From the NCBI GenBank assembly GCA_038138625.1, contig JAYQEA010000050.1, positions 1-26,666 of the forward strand: DNA of 26,666 bases, written 5' to 3'. The translations under genes and the position numbers were made by a program. The notes beneath the pieces are model-generated. The model ran no database searches, was not told the DNA's origin, and was given only the letters and a program-made list of their open reading frames with translations. This document shows, piece by piece, positions 7,289 through 15,505 of this stretch (positions within the stretch are counted from its first letter, which is position 1; each line of letters begins with the position of its first letter). The DNA comes from JAQXDR01 sp038138625. GTDB taxonomy: Bacteria; Pseudomonadota; Alphaproteobacteria; Rhodobacterales; Rhodobacteraceae.

Positions 7289-7894
7289 ATGACAGATCAG
7301 CTTAATGTTCAAGGGTTCACAATACGACCCGGATATCTTTCGCCCGCGACTCAGACGGCTCTTTTGGAACCGCTTCGTGATATTATTCGTAAAGCTCCTC
7401 TGTACCAGCCACACACGCCCGGTGGGCGCAAAATGTCTGTTCGTATGACGTCGGCCGGTCGATTCGGCTGGGTGACGGATCAGAGTGGCTATCGCTACAG
7501 CGAATATCACCCCTCGGGGCAAAAATGGCCGCCTATTCCGGCAGATATTCTGGCAATATGGCACAGCTTAGCCAACAGTAAGCGCGATCCCGAATGCTGC
7601 CTATTGAACCTGTATGATGCCAAATCCCGGATGGGCCTGCATCAGGACAAGGATGAAACAGACTTCGACCAGCCTGTTCTATCGATCTCGCTGGGATGCT
7701 CGGGTAGGTTTCGCATGGGACAGCCGGATCGAAAAAAACGCACGCATTCCATTTGGTTGCACTCTGGTGATGTGGTGGTTATGGGCGGCGCTGCGCGGCT
7801 GGCATACCATGGGATAGATAAAATCCGACCTGGGTCGTCGCAGCTTCTTGGTCCAGAGCAACGCCTTAACATTACATTACGGGTGGTCACCTGA
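7289..7894 (+). CDS. alkB: AlkB-type alpha-ketoglutarate-dependent nucleic acid dealkylase
   Basis: This 201-residue protein matches bacterial AlkB, an Fe(II)/2-oxoglutarate dioxygenase that removes methyl lesions such as 1-methyladenine and 3-methylcytosine from single-stranded DNA and RNA. The iron ligands are visible as His118-x-Asp120 (MGLHQDKDE) and His174 (AYHGID). The 2-oxoglutarate-binding residues lie in NLYD (107-110) and in the RLNITLR signature (Arg192, Asn194, Arg198). The N-terminal nucleotide-recognition part includes GGRKMSVRMTSAG and GWVTDQSGYRYS. Length is normal. It starts at ATG with an AGAAG site and diverges from dnaK, with no ada gene beside it. Confidence 0.95.
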   Translation: MTDQLNVQGFTIRPGYLSPATQTALLEPLRDIIRKAPLYQPHTPGGRKMSVRMTSAGRFGWVTDQSGYRYSEYHPSGQKWPPIPADILAIWHSLANSKRDPECCLLNLYDAKSRMGLHQDKDETDFDQPVLSISLGCSGRFRMGQPDRKKRTHSIWLHSGDVVVMGGAARLAYHGIDKIRPGSSQLLGPEQRLNITLRVVT

Positions 7895-7925
7895 TATCAT
7901 CAGGATAATGAAAATCTGCACAAAA

Positions 7926-7950
7926 AAACGCCCCGCAATGCGGGGCGTTT
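7926..7950. terminator. rho-independent terminator serving both strands
   Basis: ACGCCCCGC (7928-7936) pairs perfectly with GCGGGGCGT (7940-7948) around a 3-base loop, and flanking AA and TT extend the stem. On the minus strand the hairpin is followed by seven T, a strong terminator 24 bases after the peptide-binding protein stop. On the plus strand only TTT follows, so alkB termination is weaker. Confidence 0.92.
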
Positions 7951-7974
7951 AAACTCAGTGTTAAAGGACGACTT

Positions 7975-9516
7975 TTAGGCCATCCACCAACGTTCGATCA
8001 AACGCGAACTGTCCATCTGCCAAAGATTACCGATGGTTCCAGAATTGGTAATCCGGCTCGAGTGTGCACCAACATAGTTGGCATACATCGGAACGATTGT
8101 GCCACCTTCAGATGACATCAAAGCCTGCATTTCATAATACTGCGCGCGACGCTTTGTGCTATCCAATTCGGCACGTGCAGCCTGCAGAAGCTCTTGGAAA
8201 CGCGCATTTTCCCAGTGTGTGTCATTCCAAGGCACACCACTTTCGTAGGCAGTAGCGAACATCCAGTCTTCAGTCGCACGACCGGACCAATAGCATGCAC
8301 ACCATGGCTTTTTCAGCCAAACATTTGACCAGTATCCATCAGCGGGCTCTTGTACCACATTGATATTGATGCCCGCCGATTTCGCGGATGCCTGATACAA
8401 TTGCGCCGCATCAACAGCGCCGGAGAACGCTGCATCAGAAGCCGAAAGATCAATTGACAGACTGTCAAGACCAGCTTTTTTCAGGTGATGGCGGGCACGA
8501 TCGGCATCGTATTCCAGCTGTGGTAGATCTGCAGCAAAATATTGGTTGGCAGGACCAATTGGGTGGTCATTTCCAACGGCGCCGTGACCCAACAAGATCT
8601 TATCAACCATTTCCTGGCGATTGATACCATACTTCAAGGCCTGCCGCACATTGACCTGATCGAACGGGCTCAGGTTTGTCAGCATTGGGAAGGTATAATG
8701 CTGGTTACCTGTCACTTCGAATACATTGATCATCGGGTTGGCACGCATAAGCGGCTCTGTCTTAAAGTCGACGCGGTTGACGGCATCAACCTGACCGGTC
8801 ATCAGCGCATTCATCCGGGCAGAGCTGTCGTTGATCGCTTTGACTTCAACGCTATCGAACCATCCGGCCCGGCCGTCTTTGTAATGGCCTTCGACGCGGG
8901 TCATCAATGTACGTACACCGGGATCAAACGCCTCAACGCGGTACAAACCCGTGCCAATGCCCTTGGCGATGGCTTCTTCGATCTGACCAGCAGGGTACAT
9001 CAGAATATGGTAATCTGACATCAGGAACGGGAAGTCGGCATTGCCCACCGCCAACGTAAATTCAACCTCGTGCTCGCCCAGCTTTTTCATTTCAGTGATC
9101 GCCGACACGATTGGCTTGGCGGCCGATTTCGCACCTTCTGCCACGTGCATTTGTAGCGACTCGAGCACATCGTCTGCACCAAATGGCTTGCCGTTGTGGA
9201 ACGTAACACCCTTGCGCAGCTGGAAAGTCCATGTTTTGGCGTCGGGGCTCGCGGACCAGCTTTCTGCAAGTTCGCCCACCAATTCACCTTCTGCTGTAAC
9301 TTCGGTCAAGCAGTCGAAAACTGCGCCGTGGGCGACCGTGATCATATAGCTGTCTGAATGCGTCCGGCCATCCCAGCTGTCTGAAGTGTTTGCTCCGGCG
9401 AGGCCGATGCGTAACGTGCCACCACGCTGTTGCGCGGCAACTGGCATACCTGTCGCTGCAAGCACACCTGCTGCTGCACCAGACGCCAGCAATCCGCGAC
9501 GTGAAATCGAAACCAT
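7975..9516 (-). CDS. peptide ABC transporter substrate-binding protein (family 5), Tat-exported
   Basis: This 513-residue protein belongs to the extracellular solute-binding family 5 (DppA/OppA type) that captures peptides in the periplasm. The N-terminus has a twin-arginine signal, SRRGLLASGAAAGVLAATG, ending near AQQ, so it is probably exported folded by Tat. Family features include LAESWSASPDAKTWTFQLRKGVTFHNGKPF (split here as the usual W-x-F-x-L-R-x-G-V-x-F-H-x-G pattern) and FDQVNVRQALKYGINRQEM. It is the last gene of the importer cluster, 89 bases after the ATPase gene, with its own candidate promoter in that gap and a strong terminator after it. This arrangement would supply extra binding protein. 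The ligand could also be another family 5 substrate such as nickel or an opine. Confidence 0.9.
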   Translation of the reverse strand: MVSISRRGLLASGAAAGVLAATGMPVAAQQRGGTLRIGLAGANTSDSWDGRTHSDSYMITVAHGAVFDCLTEVTAEGELVGELAESWSASPDAKTWTFQLRKGVTFHNGKPFGADDVLESLQMHVAEGAKSAAKPIVSAITEMKKLGEHEVEFTLAVGNADFPFLMSDYHILMYPAGQIEEAIAKGIGTGLYRVEAFDPGVRTLMTRVEGHYKDGRAGWFDSVEVKAINDSSARMNALMTGQVDAVNRVDFKTEPLMRANPMINVFEVTGNQHYTFPMLTNLSPFDQVNVRQALKYGINRQEMVDKILLGHGAVGNDHPIGPANQYFAADLPQLEYDADRARHHLKKAGLDSLSIDLSASDAAFSGAVDAAQLYQASAKSAGININVVQEPADGYWSNVWLKKPWCACYWSGRATEDWMFATAYESGVPWNDTHWENARFQELLQAARAELDSTKRRAQYYEMQALMSSEGGTIVPMYANYVGAHSSRITNSGTIGNLWQMDSSRLIERWWMA

Positions 9517-9574
9517 TTTCTTCTCCCTCGTGGTTTATCCCAAGGCCTTTTGGACCGACGGGTTAGTCTACATT

Positions 9575-9602
9575 ATTCTACACATGCAGAATCTACGATC
9601 AA
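9575..9602 (-). promoter_or_regulatory. candidate sigma-70 promoter before the peptide-binding protein gene
   Basis: On the minus strand TTGATC (9602-9597) and TAGAAT (9580-9575) are separated by 16 bases. The -10 matches TATAAT at five of six positions and the -35 matches TTGACA at four of six. It lies immediately after the ATPase stop codon and about 60 bases before the binding-protein ATG, which has a GGGAGAAG ribosome site. It would allow separate, higher expression of the binding protein. Confidence 0.45.
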
Positions 9603-9605
9603 AGT

Positions 9606-11264
9606 TTAACTCATTTTTGTGACGGCTGCATCGCCAATATTTTCAATGCCCCGTTCTGCAAGCAATTTCGTAAGCCAATCTGGGTCCATTTCTGGAACTG
9701 AGCTTAACAAAAGGTCCGTATATGCGTGATGTGGCGGTTGGAACATTTCGGATTTAGGGCCTTGTTCGACCACGCGCCCATCCTTCATGACAACCACCTC
9801 ATCCGCGATCGACCGCACTGTCGCAAGGTCATGGGTGATGAACATATACGACAACTTCAGGTCATCCTGCAAACGCGCCAGCAACCTCAAAATACCTTCT
9901 GCAACGAGTTGGTCCAATGCGCTGGTGACTTCATCACAAATTATAAATTTAGGCTCGGCTGCAAGTGCACGCGCAATCCCGATGCGCTGTTTTTGCCCGC
10001 CGGACAACTCGGATGGAAGACGATCAATGTATTGATGAGCCGGAAGCTCAATTTCGTCCAAAAGCTCTTCGACCCGCTTTCTTTTGGCAGCACCCGTCAA
10101 CCCCATGTAAAACTGAACAGGACGCCCGATAATCTCACCGATTGTTTTTCGTGGATTGAGCGCTGTATCGGCCATTTGATAAATCATCTGGGCTTGTCGC
10201 AACTGCATGCGGTTACGCCTTCGATAATCAGACGGCAACGCCTGACCCTCAAACTCGATCGATCCCTGCTTAGGAGGCAAAAGACCCGTAATACACCGTG
10301 CTGCCGTTGATTTCCCCGAACCAGATTCGCCAACAACTGCGACTGTGCGGCCTTCATGGATATCAAAACTGACATCATTGAGCACCGGCACGGGCCCATA
10401 AGCAGCCGTTACGTTTTTGACAGAGATGACCGGAGTCGCACCGGACAAAACAGCCGGTTTCTGCGGTCTTTGAAATGCACGAACTGCCCATAGGCTTTTG
10501 GTATAGTCTTCTTTTGGGTCCATCAGCATCGTGCGCGTATCGGCCTCTTCCACCTCATCGCCCTTCAACAGGACTTTTATCCTGTCCGCCATCTGCGCCA
10601 CGACAGCCAGATCATGTGTGATGTAGATCGCAGCGGTATTGAATTGCGCAACGATGTCGCGGATTGAAGCAAGAACTTCGATTTGCGTCGTCACATCCAA
10701 AGCTGTTGTGGGTTCATCGAATATAATCAGATCCGGGCGGCAAGACATGGCCATGGCTGTCATTGCGCGTTGCAGCTGTCCGCCAGAGACCTGATGGGGA
10801 TAGCGAAAACCGATTTCGTCAGGGTTAGGCAGACGCAGACGCTGATATAACTCCATTCCGTCTTTTTCGCTCTCCCCCTTCGACATGACGCCATGTCTTA
10901 CAGGCGCTTCGGTGTGTTGATCAATCAACCGGTGCGCGGGGTTGAAACTGGCTGCAGCAGACTGTGCCACATAGGCAATCCTTTTACCCAACAGGTTCCG
11001 TTTTTCAGACGCCCCCGCTGCCAAAAGGTCAATGCCATCAAAATGCACCTCGCCACTGGAAATGCGCACCCCATCCCGACAAAAGCCCATCGCCGCCAGG
11101 CCAAGGGTCGATTTTCCAGCACCTGATTCACCGATAAGACCCAGAACCTCTCCACGGCGCAACGTCAGGTCAACACCGTTGATAATCGGCATCCAAATCT
11201 CATCACTGCGTCCTTCGATGAAGATATTTTTCATTTGGACAAGGACATCGTTGTCTTTTGCCAT
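9606..11264 (-). CDS. peptide ABC transporter ATPase, two fused ATP-binding domains
   Basis: This 552-residue protein joins two ABC ATPase domains corresponding to separate DppD and DppF proteins. Domain 1 has Walker A GESGAGKST (45-53), signature VSGGQLQ (159-165) and Walker B IIFDEP (180-185). Domain 2 has GESGSGKST (312-320), LSGGQKQ (420-426) and IICDE (441-445). Switch histidines lie in ITHDL of both halves. It powers the permease pair encoded directly upstream. The ATG is four bases after the permease stop, and its AAGGAG ribosome site lies inside the last permease codons, so translation is coupled. Both ATP sites look intact. Confidence 0.93.
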   Translation of the reverse strand: MAKDNDVLVQMKNIFIEGRSDEIWMPIINGVDLTLRRGEVLGLIGESGAGKSTLGLAAMGFCRDGVRISSGEVHFDGIDLLAAGASEKRNLLGKRIAYVAQSAAASFNPAHRLIDQHTEAPVRHGVMSKGESEKDGMELYQRLRLPNPDEIGFRYPHQVSGGQLQRAMTAMAMSCRPDLIIFDEPTTALDVTTQIEVLASIRDIVAQFNTAAIYITHDLAVVAQMADRIKVLLKGDEVEEADTRTMLMDPKEDYTKSLWAVRAFQRPQKPAVLSGATPVISVKNVTAAYGPVPVLNDVSFDIHEGRTVAVVGESGSGKSTAARCITGLLPPKQGSIEFEGQALPSDYRRRNRMQLRQAQMIYQMADTALNPRKTIGEIIGRPVQFYMGLTGAAKRKRVEELLDEIELPAHQYIDRLPSELSGGQKQRIGIARALAAEPKFIICDEVTSALDQLVAEGILRLLARLQDDLKLSYMFITHDLATVRSIADEVVVMKDGRVVEQGPKSEMFQPPHHAYTDLLLSSVPEMDPDWLTKLLAERGIENIGDAAVTKMS

Positions 11265-11268
11265 CGGT

Positions 11269-12627
11269 CTACTCCTTCAGGCCCGAGCTGCGTTGTAGCA
11301 TCCAGTCCACTACGAAGTTCACCGCCACGGTCAAAAGGGCAATGGCCCCAGCCGGCAGCAACGGCAGCATCGCATATTGCGGCAAGAATGCCGCGTAATT
11401 TACAAACTGGCCCAGATCTTTCACCATTGTGCCCCAATCCGCCAAGGGTGGCTGAATCCCAAGCCCAAGGAAACTGAGTGCGGCAATGGTCAAAAAGACA
11501 AAACAGAACCGAAGCCCGAATTCTGCCAGCAATGGTGCCGTTGCATTGGGCAAAATCTCTCGGAAAATCAGATAGCCAATGCCTTCCCCGCGCAAGCGCG
11601 CTGCCTCGATATAATCCATGACAACGATATTCATTCCAACGGCGCGCGAAAGACGAAACACTCTTGTTGAGTCAATGACAGCAATGATTACGATCATGGC
11701 CCAGGTGAGCCCTGTTCCACTAAACAGCGACGATGCAGCCGTAATAAGCAAAAGTGAAAAAATCAGTGCCGGTATCGCCATCAAAACATCCACCAGACGC
11801 GACAAGACCTGATCGACCCACCCCCGCAGGATAGCGGCAAAAAATCCGCCAGTCACACCCAGAAAAAACGCAAGCACCGTGGTCACAAAAGCGATACCAA
11901 CTGTGTTCTGCGCCCCGTAGATCAAGCGGCTTAGGATGTCTCGACCGATCTGATCCGTGCCTAGCGGAAACCCAGGATCACCGCCCATCGCTTCAGGCAC
12001 CAAAGGTATGATATTTGCACGGGGAAAAATCGTCTCTTGCCCGTGGGGTGCGATCATTGGCGCAAAAATCGCGGCAATTGCGTAGCAAATTATGATCAAA
12101 ATCCCGAACGAGGCTGTAGCCGGCATCTGCCGGAACAGTTTGCGTGTGGATGCTGTCCCCACCATACACCCAAATTGCCGGAACAAAACAGCCGCCACAC
12201 TGGACAGAACAAGGAAGTGCAACGCGGATCTGAAGAAAAAGTAACTGTCCGGCATTCCACCAAGCGTAGAAAAACTACGGCTGTAGTTTAGCAAGACAAC
12301 CAAGATCAATGTCGCTGCGAAAACATACCCCAAGGCTACACTGAACGGCATGTCGCGGTAAAACGGCCGGTTGTTGGTAAGCCTTTGACCAACCGCGCGA
12401 AATCCGTAACCCCCAACACAGAGCAGCGCCAGATACACAATCCATTTCCAACCACCCAGTACAGCAACCATTGGTGCAGTTGCGGTTGTTATCAGTTCAA
12501 ACGGCACCATCAGAATTTGCAGGACACCGTAGAGAAACCAAAGAATCCCAGCGCCCATCGTCGTATCAACAACCAAGATCAGTGTGAATAAAAGTGCGAT
12601 AGCCGGTACAACTACAGAGCGGCTCAT
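11269..12627 (-). CDS. peptide ABC transporter permease, DppC/OppC type with N-terminal membrane extension
   Basis: The protein has 452 residues, against roughly 280-310 for typical DppC/OppC. The core begins near residue 162 (RKLFRQMPATASFG) and has the usual LGTDQIGRDILSRLIYGA segment and the EAA coupling loop EAARLRGEGIGYLIFREILP, which contacts the ATPase. The first ~160 residues are an added hydrophobic region with about four membrane helices (around 6-28, 45-75, 95-115 and 130-150). Its ATG overlaps the upstream permease stop by four bases (ATGA), a sign of coupled translation. The core function is clear; the role of the extension is unknown. Confidence 0.9.
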   Translation of the reverse strand: MSRSVVVPAIALLFTLILVVDTTMGAGILWFLYGVLQILMVPFELITTATAPMVAVLGGWKWIVYLALLCVGGYGFRAVGQRLTNNRPFYRDMPFSVALGYVFAATLILVVLLNYSRSFSTLGGMPDSYFFFRSALHFLVLSSVAAVLFRQFGCMVGTASTRKLFRQMPATASFGILIIICYAIAAIFAPMIAPHGQETIFPRANIIPLVPEAMGGDPGFPLGTDQIGRDILSRLIYGAQNTVGIAFVTTVLAFFLGVTGGFFAAILRGWVDQVLSRLVDVLMAIPALIFSLLLITAASSLFSGTGLTWAMIVIIAVIDSTRVFRLSRAVGMNIVVMDYIEAARLRGEGIGYLIFREILPNATAPLLAEFGLRFCFVFLTIAALSFLGLGIQPPLADWGTMVKDLGQFVNYAAFLPQYAMLPLLPAGAIALLTVAVNFVVDWMLQRSSGLKE

Positions 12628-13619
12628 TTAGGGTGCCTCAGACGTGGATTGGACAGGATCGACAGGATGTCGGCCGTCAGGTTCAAAAGAACGTAGGCGG
12701 ACGCAAAAATCAGACAGCATATCTGAACCACGGGAATATCTCGACTTCGTACGGCATCTACAAACAAATTCCCAATGCCCGGATAGGCGAAGACGACCTC
12801 GACGACCACAACACCCGTCACCAAATACGCAAGGTTGAGCGCCACGACATTGATGATCGGGGCCAGAGCGTTTGGCAAAGCATGCTTAACGATCACTTGA
12901 ATGGGACTGATCCCTTTAAGACGCGCCATTTCGATATACGGCGAGGCCAGCAGGTTGATAATTGCTGCGCGTGTCATACGCATCATGTGTGCCGTCACCA
13001 CCAAGGTCAAAGTCAGTGCCGGCAAAAGCGCCGTGTAAATACGCTCGAACAACGGCATTTCCGGAGTTACGGATGCCAAGGACGGCAAAATTTGCCACTG
13101 AACCGCCAAGAAAAGCGTCAAGACATACGCAAGAAAGAATTCCGGACTGGAAATTGAGCTGAGCGTGGTGATGTTCGCAATACGGTCAAATGCAGATCCA
13201 CGGTACAAAGCGGCAAGAACGCCAATCGCCAAAGAAACAGGCACCGCAATTATAGCTGTTAGCCCTGCAAGGAACATGGTGTTGTAGAACCTAGGTGCGA
13301 TTTGTTCTGTTATAGGGATTAACTGGATGTCTTCGCCGCCCATTCCCGTTGCAAACATCATCTGAGAATATGAAACACCCAAATCGCCAGAGACCAAGGC
13401 CCCCAACCAGTCAAAATAGCGGATCCAAAAAGGATCATTCAGACCGATATCGTTTCGAATTGCTTCGACGGCCTCTGGTGTTGCCCCTTGGCCAAGGATG
13501 GCCTGAGCAAAGTCGCCCGGCAACAAATTAACAGCAGCAAAGATCACAAAGGATACAATCACCAGTGTCAGGACGCCCAACGCCAACCGTTGCAGTGTAA
13601 TACGTAAAACTGGATGCAA
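12624..13619 (-). CDS. peptide ABC transporter permease, DppB/OppB type
   Basis: This 331-residue inner-membrane permease forms the translocation pore with the DppC-like partner. It has the family N-terminus (R-x-x-L-G-V-L-T-L-V-I-V-S-F-V-I-F helix, then LLPGDFAQAILGQGATPEAV and GLNDPFWIRYFDW), a GDLGVSYS motif and an EAA loop around EMARLKGISPIQVIVKHALP. The start is TTG at 13619, with AGGGGA a few bases upstream; a stop codon lies seven codons further upstream in frame, and no ATG or GTG is available between. First gene of the importer cluster as transcribed. Confidence 0.92.
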   Translation of the reverse strand: MHPVLRITLQRLALGVLTLVIVSFVIFAAVNLLPGDFAQAILGQGATPEAVEAIRNDIGLNDPFWIRYFDWLGALVSGDLGVSYSQMMFATGMGGEDIQLIPITEQIAPRFYNTMFLAGLTAIIAVPVSLAIGVLAALYRGSAFDRIANITTLSSISSPEFFLAYVLTLFLAVQWQILPSLASVTPEMPLFERIYTALLPALTLTLVVTAHMMRMTRAAIINLLASPYIEMARLKGISPIQVIVKHALPNALAPIINVVALNLAYLVTGVVVVEVVFAYPGIGNLFVDAVRSRDIPVVQICCLIFASAYVLLNLTADILSILSNPRLRHPK

Positions 13620-13691
13620 GTTGTTTCCCCTGTATTTTTATTTCGCACCAGCCTAACGGCTGCCTGCTAGCTGTAAACCTTTTTGGGGCAG

Positions 13692-13720
13692 GTAATTTGG
13701 ACTTATGGGCCTTTTGTCAA
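13692..13720 (-). promoter_or_regulatory. candidate promoter of the peptide importer genes
   Basis: On the minus strand a perfect TTGACA (13720-13715) is followed after 17 bases by AATTAC (13697-13692), a poor -10. It lies in the 127-base gap between the prolyl aminopeptidase stop and the first permease gene. The -35 is convincing, the -10 is not; co-transcription with the upstream aminopeptidase gene remains possible because no clear terminator is seen in the gap. Confidence 0.35.
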
Positions 13721-13746
13721 ATTTCCGCGCACAACCCAGCGCAGAC

Positions 13747-14709
13747 TCATAGCCCGTCCATTATCCGAACAAGCTCTGCACTTATGCCCGGCTCGGACAG
13801 GGCGTGGCCTGCGTTCCGAATCATCCGAAGTTCGGCATTGGGCCATGCGCGCGCCAGTTCCCACGCGCGTAAAGGTGGGCAGATCATATCGTACCGGCCC
13901 TGCACTATATGGCCGGGAATATGCGCTATCTGCGCGATGTTATCCATAATCCAACCATCATGGTCCAAAAAACCACCATTGATAAAGTAGTGGTTTTCCA
14001 GCCTCGCGAATGCGCGCGCATATTCCCCCGGAGCATCCCCTCCATGACCATCCGAATTTACCGATGCCAGCGCATTCTCCCATGATGCCCAAGCTTTCGC
14101 ATATCGTGTTTGCATCTGGATATCAGGTGAAAACAGACGCTTGTTGTAAGCGGCAATCAGGTTGTCGCGCTCGTCTGCGGGTATGGGATCTGAAAACCTA
14201 GTCCAGGCTTCCGGCCAAAACTGGCCAGCGCCACCGCCGTAAAACCACTTTAGCTCGACCGAAGTCATCAAAAAGACACCGCGCAGCACCAGATGACGTA
14301 CACGATCTGGATGGGTCAAAGCGTAGATCAATGACAGCGTAGCGCCCCAGCTACCGCCAAAAACTATGAAACGGTCAATATCCAGCGTGGTTCTGATCTG
14401 CTCTATATCCTTGATCAAGTGCCACGTCGTATTGTGCACCACGCTGGCATGCGGGCGGGATCGACCGCAGCCTCTCTGATCAAAAAGAACGACGCGGAAT
14501 TTTTGAGGATCGAAATAACGCCGCATTGCCGGACTGCAGCCACCGCCGGGTCCTCCATGCAAGACAATGACTGGAATGCCGTCAGGGTTTCCACATTGCT
14601 CGACATAGATCCTGTGTCCGTCGCCTGTGTCCAGTATACGCTGGTCATAGGCTTTGACGGACGGGTAAAGATAATGAGCTGCGCTCTTTTGGCCCGTGAT
14701 TTTGTCCAT
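13747..14709 (-). CDS. pip: prolyl aminopeptidase (proline iminopeptidase, peptidase S33)
   Basis: This 320-residue cytoplasmic alpha/beta hydrolase removes N-terminal proline from peptides. It shows the family oxyanion segment HGGPGGGCSPAMRRYFDP, the DQRGCGRSRPHA motif and the nucleophile elbow GGSWG with Ser120. Asp274 (GRYDMICPP) and His302 (AGHALSEPG) complete the triad. The length is normal for the bacterial monomeric enzyme. It diverges from ubiG across 49 bases and lies on the same strand just upstream of the peptide importer genes, so it may act on the imported peptides (inference). Confidence 0.95.
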   Translation of the reverse strand: MDKITGQKSAAHYLYPSVKAYDQRILDTGDGHRIYVEQCGNPDGIPVIVLHGGPGGGCSPAMRRYFDPQKFRVVLFDQRGCGRSRPHASVVHNTTWHLIKDIEQIRTTLDIDRFIVFGGSWGATLSLIYALTHPDRVRHLVLRGVFLMTSVELKWFYGGGAGQFWPEAWTRFSDPIPADERDNLIAAYNKRLFSPDIQMQTRYAKAWASWENALASVNSDGHGGDAPGEYARAFARLENHYFINGGFLDHDGWIMDNIAQIAHIPGHIVQGRYDMICPPLRAWELARAWPNAELRMIRNAGHALSEPGISAELVRIMDGL

Positions 14710-14758
14710 GTGCTACCTATATTGTGATTTAGGCATGAATTGCTACGGGGAAAACGTC

Positions 14759-15505
14759 ATGGCGACCACTGTCGACCCATCCGAAATCGCAAAATTCGAA
14801 GCCATGGCTGCAGAATGGTGGGACTCTGAAGGGAAATTCAAACCTTTACACATGATGAACCCTGTGCGGCTAAGTTACATCACACAGCAAATCTGTGCTG
14901 AATTTGATCGCACATTGGACACCGAGCACCCGTTTTCCAACCTGCGTATCCTGGATATCGGATGCGGGGGCGGGTTGTTATGTGAACCTATGGCGCGCCT
15001 CGGTGCGACCGTTGTAGGTGTAGACGCCGCGGAACGTAATATTCCGGTTGCCATGGCACATGCCGGGCAGTCTGGACTAGCCATCGACTATCGACACACA
15101 ACCGCCGAAGCCCTGGCCGCATCCGGAGAGACGTTTGACGTCATCTTGAATATGGAAGTGGTAGAACATGTCGCAGATCCCCTCGCATATCTGACAGCGT
15201 GTCGACAGTTGTTAAAACCAGGCGGTTTGCATCTGTGTTCAACCATCAATCGAAATGCAAAAAGCTTTGCCATGGCCATTGTCGGGGCGGAGTATGTCAT
15301 GCGCTGGCTTCCAAAAGGAACCCACGAATGGAATAAATTCATCACTCCGGATGAGCTGTTCAAGCTGATGTTACAGGCAGGGATGAAGCCTGTTGACCGC
15401 AAAGGTTACCAGTTTAATCCGGTCACGTGGAAGTGGCGGATTTCTGACCGTGATCTTTCGGTGAATTATGTCACGGCAGCTCTTGCGCCAATGTCTGCCG
15501 CATAA
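14759..15505 (+). CDS. ubiG: ubiquinone biosynthesis O-methyltransferase UbiG
   Basis: This 248-residue SAM-dependent methyltransferase carries out the two O-methylations of ubiquinone synthesis. The N-terminus DPSEIAKFEAMAAEWWD and the NPVRLSYI segment are typical of UbiG. Methyltransferase motif I is ILDIGCGGG at 64-72, followed by the acidic residue of VVGVDAAE, and NMEVVEHV is the later family motif. I chose the ATG at 14759 because family members begin M-x-x-T-V-D-P-x-E; the frame is open for 21 codons further upstream, but those would overlap the divergent gene. CGGGGA lies upstream as ribosome site. The 3' end overlaps the convergent beta-galactosidase gene by 35 bases. Confidence 0.96.
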   Translation: MATTVDPSEIAKFEAMAAEWWDSEGKFKPLHMMNPVRLSYITQQICAEFDRTLDTEHPFSNLRILDIGCGGGLLCEPMARLGATVVGVDAAERNIPVAMAHAGQSGLAIDYRHTTAEALAASGETFDVILNMEVVEHVADPLAYLTACRQLLKPGGLHLCSTINRNAKSFAMAIVGAEYVMRWLPKGTHEWNKFITPDELFKLMLQAGMKPVDRKGYQFNPVTWKWRISDRDLSVNYVTAALAPMSAA

